Origin: JANWVO01 sp964458495
GTDB taxonomy: Bacteria > Acidobacteriota > Terriglobia > Bryobacterales > Bryobacteraceae
Assembly (NCBI GenBank): GCA_964458495.1
Contig: CAYWJB010000002.1
Location: 310,001 to 374,000, forward strand
Direction: 5' to 3'
DNA: 64,000 nucleotides
A program made the translations under genes and the position numbers. Shown one piece after another: positions 58,951 through 64,000 of the stretch. The notes beneath the pieces were generated by a model. That model worked only from the letters and a program-made list of their open reading frames with translations, did no database searches and had not been told where the DNA came from. Every line of letters begins with the position of its first letter. The stretch's first letter is position 1.

Positions 58951-61347
58951 ATGAAGATCGGCCGGAGAGCATGGCTGGCAGGATGGATGGGCGGCGCCCT
59001 GTACGGATTCCAGTGGGGCAAGCCGTCCACGTTCGCCTGGAAGGCGCGCCTGACGGGCGAAGCGGGGGCGCCGGAGGCGGAATGGAAGCTCTGGTACCGG
59101 CAGCCCGCGTCGCAGTGGGACGAGGCGCTGCCGGTAGGCAACGGGCGGCTGGGAGCGATGGTGTTCGGCGGAGTGGAACTGGAGAAGCTGCAACTGAACG
59201 AGGAGTCGGTCTGGGCAGGCAAGCCGGTGGATGCCAACAACCCGGCGGCGTTGCAGGCGTTGCCTGAGGTGCGGCGCTTGTTATTCGAAGGCAAGGAACT
59301 GGAAGCCACGCGGCTGGCGGAAAAGGCCATGCTCGGAGTGCCGCCGCATGTGGAGTCCTACCAGCCGCTGGGCGATCTTTGGATAGAAATGGCGGGCATG
59401 GATGAGGCGGCGCAGTACCGGCGGTGGCTGGATCTTGGGACGGCCACGGCCGTGACGGAGTTCCGGCGCGCGGGCGCGCTCGTGAGGCGCGAGGTGTTCG
59501 CTTCGGCGCCGGACCAGGTGCTGGTGGTGCGTCTTTCGAGCGAGGCGGACTTTGGCGCGCGCGTACGGCTGACGCGGAGCGGGCATGCGATGGTGGCGCC
59601 CGATCCCGGGAGGAACGACACCCTGGTCATGCGGGGGCGGGTCAACGGGGAGGGAATCGAATTCGAGGCGCGTGTGGAGGTGGAGGCAAGCGGCGGAAGG
59701 GTGGCGGCGCAAGGACAAGAGATTGTGATCGAAGGAACGAAAGAAGCCGTGCTGCGCTTGGCAGCAGCGACCAACTACCGCGGGCGCGCGCCGTCAGTGC
59801 AGGTGGCCGGGATGCTGAAAGCGGCGCGCCGCCCTTACAGCGAGCTGAAGCTGCGGCATGAAGGGGATCACCGGACATACTTCGACCGCGTGCGTCTGGA
59901 GTTGCCGGCCGATACAGAGGCGGAGCGGATGCCGACCGACCTTCGGCTGGCCCGGGCCAGGCAGGGCGCCGGTGACGAAAGGCTGGCGGCGCTGTATTTC
60001 CAATATGGCCGGTATCTCCTGCTGGGAAGTTCGCGCCCCGGATGCCTGCCGGCGAACTTGCAGGGCATCTGGAACGAGCACATGAAGGCGCCGTGGAATT
60101 CGGATTTCCACACGAACATCAACCTGCAGATGAACTACTGGCCGGCGTGCGTCGCCAACCTGGCGGAGTGCGAGGAGCCGCTGTTTGACTTCATGCAGAT
60201 GCTTTCTGGCCCGGGGTCGAAGACGGCGAGGGCCATGTACGGGGCGCGGGGGTGGGTGGTCCACCACCTGACAGACCCGTTTGGCTACACCGCGCCGGCA
60301 GACGGCATCTGGGGCGTGTGGCCGATGGGCGCCGCCTGGCTCGCGCGCCATGTGTGGGAACACTACCTGTTCACGGGGGACCGAGGATTCCTGGAGAGGC
60401 GCGGCTACGGGCTGCTGAAAGGGGCGGCGGAATTCGTGCTGGACTTTCTGGTGGAAGCGCCCGAAGGAACTGCGGCCGCGGGCAAGCTGGTGACCGCGCC
60501 CTCGCATTCGCCCGAGAACCGGTTCCGGAAGGCGGACGGCACGGAGGCGATGTTCACCTATGCGGCGACCATGGACATCGCCATTTGCAAGGATCTGCTG
60601 ACGAACACGGCCCAGGCGGCCGAGGAAATCGGCCGGGATGCGGACTTCCGGCGCAGGTGCCGGGAGGCAGCGGCACGGCTGCCGGATTTGCGCGTGAGCG
60701 GGCGCACGGGGCGGCTGATGGAATGGGTCGAGGATTATGACGAGCCGGAGCCGCAGCACCGGCACGTCTCGCATCTGTATGCACTGCATCCGGCGGAGCT
60801 GATCGATCTCCTTGCCACGCCCGAGCTGGCAGCGGCGGCAAGGAAGACCCTGGAGGCGCGCGGGGACCGGTCAACCGGGTGGTCGACAGCGTGGAAGATG
60901 AATTTCTGGGCGCGGCTGGGCGACGGGGAGAGGGCGTACCGGTTGTGGCGGATCCTGCTGGAGACCTGCACATTGAAGAACCTGTTTGACACCCACCCGC
61001 CGTTTCAGATTGACGGGAACTTCGGAGGCGCAGCGGGAATCGCCGAGATGCTGCTGCAGAGTCACCGTGGTGAACTGCGGTTGCTGCCGGCGCTGCCTCG
61101 GGCCTGGCACTCGGGACGCGTGGAGGGGTTGCGGGCGCGGGGCGGGTTCGAGGTGGCGATGGAATGGCGTGGCGGGCGGCTGGAGGTGGCGCGGATCCGT
61201 TCGATCCGCGGCAACCCGGTTCGCCTGCGGTGGGACGGCGAGGTGGAGGTCAGGAGGCAGGGGCGCCCGGTAGCAGTGAAAGAAAAGAACGGGCTGAAGG
61301 TCTTCGACACAGCGGTCAACGGTGTATACCAAGTCCGGCCCGCCTGA
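58951..61347 (+). CDS. Exported GH95 family glycoside hydrolase (alpha-L-fucosidase-like)
   Basis: 798 residues. A Tat-like leader (MKIGRRAWLAGWMGGALYGF) precedes the GH95 N-terminal domain (LWYRQPASQWDEALPVGNGR, LGAMVFGGVELEKLQLNEES, VWAGKPVDANNPAA) and the (alpha/alpha)6 barrel: WNSDFHTNINLQMNYWP, HRHVSHLYALHPAELI, TGWSTAWKMNFWARLGDGER, and NLFDTHPPFQIDGNFGGAAG. These are the conserved active-site blocks of 1,2-alpha-L-fucosidases and related GH95 enzymes. It probably acts on periplasmic or external glycans. SD AAAGGAGG. Confidence 0.95.
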   Translation: MKIGRRAWLAGWMGGALYGFQWGKPSTFAWKARLTGEAGAPEAEWKLWYRQPASQWDEALPVGNGRLGAMVFGGVELEKLQLNEESVWAGKPVDANNPAALQALPEVRRLLFEGKELEATRLAEKAMLGVPPHVESYQPLGDLWIEMAGMDEAAQYRRWLDLGTATAVTEFRRAGALVRREVFASAPDQVLVVRLSSEADFGARVRLTRSGHAMVAPDPGRNDTLVMRGRVNGEGIEFEARVEVEASGGRVAAQGQEIVIEGTKEAVLRLAAATNYRGRAPSVQVAGMLKAARRPYSELKLRHEGDHRTYFDRVRLELPADTEAERMPTDLRLARARQGAGDERLAALYFQYGRYLLLGSSRPGCLPANLQGIWNEHMKAPWNSDFHTNINLQMNYWPACVANLAECEEPLFDFMQMLSGPGSKTARAMYGARGWVVHHLTDPFGYTAPADGIWGVWPMGAAWLARHVWEHYLFTGDRGFLERRGYGLLKGAAEFVLDFLVEAPEGTAAAGKLVTAPSHSPENRFRKADGTEAMFTYAATMDIAICKDLLTNTAQAAEEIGRDADFRRRCREAAARLPDLRVSGRTGRLMEWVEDYDEPEPQHRHVSHLYALHPAELIDLLATPELAAAARKTLEARGDRSTGWSTAWKMNFWARLGDGERAYRLWRILLETCTLKNLFDTHPPFQIDGNFGGAAGIAEMLLQSHRGELRLLPALPRAWHSGRVEGLRARGGFEVAMEWRGGRLEVARIRSIRGNPVRLRWDGEVEVRRQGRPVAVKEKNGLKVFDTAVNGVYQVRPA

Positions 61348-61358
61348 GGGTTTGCGGT

Positions 61359-61628
61359 TCAACCCTGGCAGAGAATGAGGGCGGAGAGCGCGTCGCCGCG
61401 GTACAGGAGCCGTCCGCTCCTGTCGCGGGTTTCATTGGGTTCCTGATGGTAGGTGCCCAACAGGCGGCCATTCCGGTCGCGGGCTTCGCGGATGCCGGCG
61501 GTGCGCGGGGCGGTCCAACCAAGGAGACGGCCGTTTGGGTCGCGGAGTTCGGCGCGGCTCACGGCGGCGGCAGGCGGCACGGTCAGGAATGGCAGGAACA
61601 GGAGGAAGCGACGGCCGAGGGTGGACAT
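61359..61628 (-). CDS. Tiny secreted protein with RDxxGRLLG repeats
   Basis: 89 residues. A signal peptide (MSTLGRRFLLFLPFLTVPPAAA) is followed by three copies of an RDxxGRLL motif: LRDPNGRLLGWT, ARDRNGRLLGTY, TRDRSGRLLYRGDALSALI. Each repeat looks like a beta-hairpin unit. The pattern recalls small repeat proteins of the recently described beta-flower type, but I only judge this by the GRLxG motif. Start 61628 is preceded by AGGAACGAG. Two structured RNA-like elements lie 60-450 bases upstream on the same strand. The function is unknown. Confidence 0.7.
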   Translation of the reverse strand: MSTLGRRFLLFLPFLTVPPAAAVSRAELRDPNGRLLGWTAPRTAGIREARDRNGRLLGTYHQEPNETRDRSGRLLYRGDALSALILCQG

Positions 61629-61689
61629 GGTTCTCGTTCCTGAGACGAAGACGGATGCAGAGGAAGCGTCGTTGCCCTGGAAGGGTGTC

Positions 61690-61800
61690 CTGATGGAGGG
61701 AAGGCCCTGTGGCGGGGAGCCGCAGGGCCTTCATCAGAGGGGCTTCACGAGGTGCTGGGTCACCTCGAGGGATGTAAGAGTCGATGACGACTGCTTGTTG
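61690..61800 (-). ncRNA. Structured RNA-like element B (proximal copy)
   Basis: Read on the minus strand: helix P4 (AGTCG/CGACT, 61779-61792), helix P3 (CGAGGTG/CACCTCG, 61748-61767, loop ACCCAG), a conserved linker AAGCCCCTCTGA, then helix P2 (AAGGCCCTG/CAGGGCCTT, 61701-61731) enclosed by P1 (CTGATG/CATCAG, 61690-61737). All four helices recur in element A, with different paired bases, a compensatory pattern. A TATATG -10-like sequence lies just upstream (about 61803). The class is not one I recognise. Confidence 0.65.
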
Positions 61801-61889
61801 CCATATACCGTGCAATTCCGCCGCCAAAATGCGCCTCGATGGATTTTCAACGTGCTGCGGACAGACCAGCATGGCGCCACTACAACGGA

Positions 61890-61934
61890 TGGGTGACAAT
61901 CCACCGAACGGCAGGGTGACTTGGGTGACAATCC
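61890..61934. repeat. Pair of 13-bp direct repeats between the RNA elements
   Basis: TGGGTGACAATCC occurs at 61890-61902 and again at 61922-61934. The GTGACAATC core resembles ends of some IS21-type elements, so this could be a scar of a lost insertion, but no transposase or matching inverted end is present. Confidence 0.6.
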
Positions 61935-61961
61935 GCACCTTACGGGAGGGTTAGAATTCGG

Positions 61962-62080
61962 CTGACCCAAAAAGCGATGAGGCCGTGTGGCTGGGCACCG
62001 CACGGCCTCCTGTCAGAGGGGCTTGCGAGGAGCTGGGCCTCCTCGCGGGGATGCAATTAAGTCGATGACGACTTATGTTT
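61962..62080 (-). ncRNA. Structured RNA-like element A (distal copy) with terminator-like end
   Basis: Minus strand, 5' to 3': P4 AAGTCG/CGACTT (62074-62059, loop TCAT), P3 GCGAGGAG/CTCCTCGC (62046-62025, loop GCCCAG), linker AAGCCCCTCTGA, P2 GAGGCCGTG/CACGGCCTC (62009-61979), P1 CTGAC/GTCAG (62016-61962). P2 is followed by ATCGC then TTTTT, so P2 may act as an intrinsic terminator. The promoter at 62087-62117 would start transcription about 6-10 bases before P4, so the element would form the 5' end of the RNA. Confidence 0.7.
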
Positions 62081-62086
62081 GATTCC

Positions 62087-62117
62087 ATTATTGCATTTCA
62101 GACCCGTAACTCGTCAA
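62087..62117 (-). promoter_or_regulatory. Sigma70-like promoter for RNA element A
   Basis: Minus strand: -35 TTGACG (62117-62112, 5/6) and extended -10 TGCAATAAT (62095-62087, hexamer AATAAT, 5/6), with a 19-base spacer. The predicted start near 62080 falls at the first base of RNA element A. Confidence 0.65.
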
Positions 62118-62362
62118 CAGAAAAGTTGTCCGGTGGAGGGACTTTAATGTTGGAGACAACCCGGCTGCCTGCGTGCAACTCGCACGGGAAGGATGCACAG
62201 AATAGTGCAGATTCGCATGGCGGGTTGAGATATCCTTCTGAGGTTCGCAGGCCGCAAGCCAGCTCGGGCTTGCCCGGGGCAAATCCGGTGCCCCTGGTGA
62301 GGCCAAGGGCAACAGCGTTACAAACGGGAGCGCCTGCGCCGGCTCGCAGCACTCGCGCAGCG
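62118..62362. other. Spacer upstream of RNA element A
   Basis: 245 bases between the SSB-like stop and the promoter. It holds a hairpin (GGGGCA/TGCCCC, about 62275-62296) that may end the SSB-like transcript. Nothing else is recognised. Confidence 0.4.
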
Positions 62363-62869
62363 TCAGAACGGGAGATCGTCCTCGGTGCCGGTAGACCAGG
62401 CGGAGCTGCGGGCGCCTTCGCTCGCGGGCCCCTTGCGTGACGAGACGAAGAAAACTTCTGCCCAGCGGCGTTCCGGATTCGACTTCTTGTAGATCCGCAC
62501 TTCGCGGTCAATCATCTCGTCGCGGCGCCCGGGCAAGTCGCTCAGCCGATCCAGCGCGAGCCCCAGATGTTCCAGGTCGCGCTTCACAAACCCGAGCGTC
62601 TTCTGCGTGATCACGCGGACCTTGGTCACCGCCCTGCCCTCGCACTGCGGCCCCTGAATGCGCAGACGCCACACGATCATCGGGTTGCCCGTGCTGGCCG
62701 TTTGGCCGATGTCGACGCTCTCGACGGATGCGTCGTAGAAGCCGTCGGGAATGTCCTCGTACACGGACTGCGAGGCGGCGCCGGGAGGCGCCGCGTGGGC
62801 GAATTCGTCATCAAACCGGCTCAGGTCGATCTCTGGTTCGGCATCGGGATGGCGGCGGTCGAAAAGCAT
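62363..62869 (-). CDS. DUF669-like single-stranded DNA-binding protein with SSB-type tail
   Basis: 168 residues. VYEDIPDGFYDASVESVDIG, GNPMIVWRLRIQGPQCEGRA, TQKTLGFVKRDLEHLGLALD and REVRIYKKSNPERRWAEVFF follow the DUF669 phage-type pattern (iPeG-Y-v-v, G-pml-l-l, k--l--LG). After a flexible linker the protein ends EDDLPF, the acidic C-terminal tip that SSB proteins use to recruit repair enzymes. I infer an SSB-like protein, maybe phage-derived. It is flanked by the RNA elements and by an oxidoreductase gene. Start 62869 after GAGGGAAC. Confidence 0.75.
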   Translation of the reverse strand: MLFDRRHPDAEPEIDLSRFDDEFAHAAPPGAASQSVYEDIPDGFYDASVESVDIGQTASTGNPMIVWRLRIQGPQCEGRAVTKVRVITQKTLGFVKRDLEHLGLALDRLSDLPGRRDEMIDREVRIYKKSNPERRWAEVFFVSSRKGPASEGARSSAWSTGTEDDLPF

Positions 62870-63026
62870 GGAGAGTTCCCTCGCCCATTAAGTGCATCCG
62901 GGCGGACGCTTCTCTCAAGAGAATTCAATGGGTCAGGCGCGCCATGTCGCGCCGGTTTGCGAGGCGCACTCCACTGACGAGCCCGCGGCGGACTCGCGGA
63001 GGTGTCACTTCAGGCTGTCCCCCTCG

Positions 63027-64000
63027 TCAGAGAGGGAGGATTTCTTCGCGCTGCGGGTCGAAGTTGAGCCGGCGCTTCTGGACGTAACTGATGTTGCCGA
63101 GGTGCGAGGCCATGGCGGAGCGGTTACCGTCGTAAACATCGCAGTTGGGCCGCTTGCGGGAGACGCAGCAGTCGAGGAAGTTCTTCACGTGGTCGAGCGT
63201 GAAGTCATAGTCCGGCCCCTTCACCTCGACGGGCTGGGCGCCGCGTCCGACGGGCAGGTACTCATAGCGCGAGCGGTCGATGAAAAGCTTGCCCTTGGTG
63301 CCGCAGAACTCGATGCCGTAACCGCGGATGCCGGGGGCGAGGGTGGCCTCGAACGTCACCGTATACTGCCCGCCATACTCCAGCAGGACGTTGATCGTAT
63401 CGGGGGCGGTACGGCCGTCTTTGTAGTTGTAGACGCCGCCGGCGGCCACGCCCGAAGTGGGCGAGTCGTTGCCCATGAACATATGGACGACGTCGATCCA
63501 GTGGGTGAACAGGTCGGTCACCTGCCCGCCGCCGAAGTCGAGATAGGCGCGCCAGTTCCAGAACTGCTGTGGATCCCATTCGCGCCAGGAGACGGGGCCA
63601 AGGAAGCGCGCCCAGTCGAGGTTGGACGGCCTCTCGGCCAGCGATGCCGGCGCGCGGCGCAGGTGGTACATGTTGCCGTGCCACCAGGTGCGGACCAGCA
63701 TGATCTTGCCCAGTTCGCCCGAGTCGATGTATTTCTGTTTGGCCTCTATGTAGTGGGCGCCGGAGCGCTGCTGAAGCCCTACCTGGCATACCCGCTCGTT
63801 GACACGGGCGGCCTTGACAATGGCCGGCCCCTCTTCGATGCGCAGCGTCAGGGGCTTCTCGACGTAGACGTCCTTGCCCGCGTTGAGCGCGTCGATGGTG
63901 GTGGCGGCGTGCCAGTGGTCCGGCGTGCCGTTGAGGACGATGTCGACATCCTTCTGCTCGAGCAGTTTCCGGTGATCGGAGTAGCCCTTGGCCTCCGGCG
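63027..64000 (-). CDS. Gfo/Idh/MocA family oxidoreductase, 5' end cut by window edge
   Basis: The frame is open from the window edge (about 63998) to the stop at 63027: 323 residues remain. DIVLNGTPDHWHAATTIDAL and VYVEKPLTL (EKP motif) mark the Rossmann end, and WNWRAYLDFGGGQVTDLFTH begins the substrate domain, a signature of the exported bacterial branch. The N-terminal Rossmann start and leader lie outside. Such enzymes act on sugars with NAD(H); the substrate is unknown. An ATG at 63701 is internal and not the start. Confidence 0.93.
   Translation of the reverse strand, partial: PEAKGYSDHRKLLEQKDVDIVLNGTPDHWHAATTIDALNAGKDVYVEKPLTLRIEEGPAIVKAARVNERVCQVGLQQRSGAHYIEAKQKYIDSGELGKIMLVRTWWHGNMYHLRRAPASLAERPSNLDWARFLGPVSWREWDPQQFWNWRAYLDFGGGQVTDLFTHWIDVVHMFMGNDSPTSGVAAGGVYNYKDGRTAPDTINVLLEYGGQYTVTFEATLAPGIRGYGIEFCGTKGKLFIDRSRYEYLPVGRGAQPVEVKGPDYDFTLDHVKNFLDCCVSRKRPNCDVYDGNRSAMASHLGNISYVQKRRLNFDPQREEILPL

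Noticed and set aside
61690..62080. RNA elements as integron attC sites or CRISPR repeats
   Set aside because: No attC core sites (GTTRRRY/RYYYAAC), no integrase, and only two non-identical copies with differing stems.
62075..62440. Plus-strand ORF over the promoter and spacer of the RNA elements
   Set aside because: No ribosome site, no family likeness, and the minus strand carries a promoter and the structured RNA.

Overview
The window is GC-rich, densely coded DNA from a bacterium that looks like an acidobacterium of the Bryobacter/Solibacter type. The pointers are a VWFA-related exported protein of the kind typical of Acidobacteria, a secreted protein whose C-terminus resembles the IPT-like tails common in Solibacter, a sortilin-like BNR propeller protein, a GH95 fucosidase with a Tat-like leader, and exported Gfo/Idh/MocA oxidoreductases. 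This assignment is an inference from gene families; no rRNA or tRNA gene was seen. The sequence holds one 100-base assembly gap (13325-13424).

Region by region: 1-6420 holds cutA (partial), an FtsB-like protein, a secreted oxidoreductase, a very large exported TPR-like protein and a VWFA-type protein. 6523-11697 is a compact five-gene type III-A-like CRISPR effector operon (HD-less cas10, csm2, csm3, csm4, csm5) with no array, Cas6, Cas1/Cas2 or Csm6 in view. 11815-15462 holds an ExeA-type ATPase, a secreted protein made of a 15-residue proline-rich repeat (interrupted by the gap), and an ECF sigma / anti-sigma / Spy-like trio. 15530-25271 is rich in secreted and membrane proteins, including two GT-C-like membrane proteins. 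25417-35324 is housekeeping: a cyclophilin, then a long plus-strand run eda, Trm112-like, GT9, msbA-like exporter, yicC, gmk, rpoZ, coaBC, UDG, tmk, holB-like, mostly with ATGA overlaps. 35279-36672 is a minus-strand CheY/CheX/CheW set. 36772-43487 mixes an SDR, a DUF4434-like protein, a DUF167 protein, an unusual receiver-to-exported-domain fusion, a UvrC-like protein without a nuclease C-terminus and an aldo-keto reductase. 43568-48627 is an aas / MFS / aminotransferase / GNAT operon. 48609-58833 carries an ABC exporter, truB, glmU, yvcK, a TPR protein, an RRM protein, small conserved genes, a PhnP-like hydrolase, ribF and an MgtC/DUF4010 membrane protein. 58951-64000 has the GH95 enzyme, a small repeat protein, two copies of a structured RNA element, an SSB-like protein and a partial Gfo/Idh/MocA oxidoreductase.

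The two most unusual things are: (1) the array-less type III effector, in which Cas10 begins directly at the Palm1 domain, so the HD nuclease is missing, while the second palm keeps a GGDEF-type nucleotide-cyclase motif; and (2) two tandem copies (61690-62080, minus strand) of an RNA-like element with four helices whose stems differ by compensatory changes while a 12-base linker is conserved. The distal copy starts right after a good promoter and ends in a terminator-like hairpin. They lie upstream of a tiny secreted protein with GRLLG repeats. I do not recognise this RNA family.
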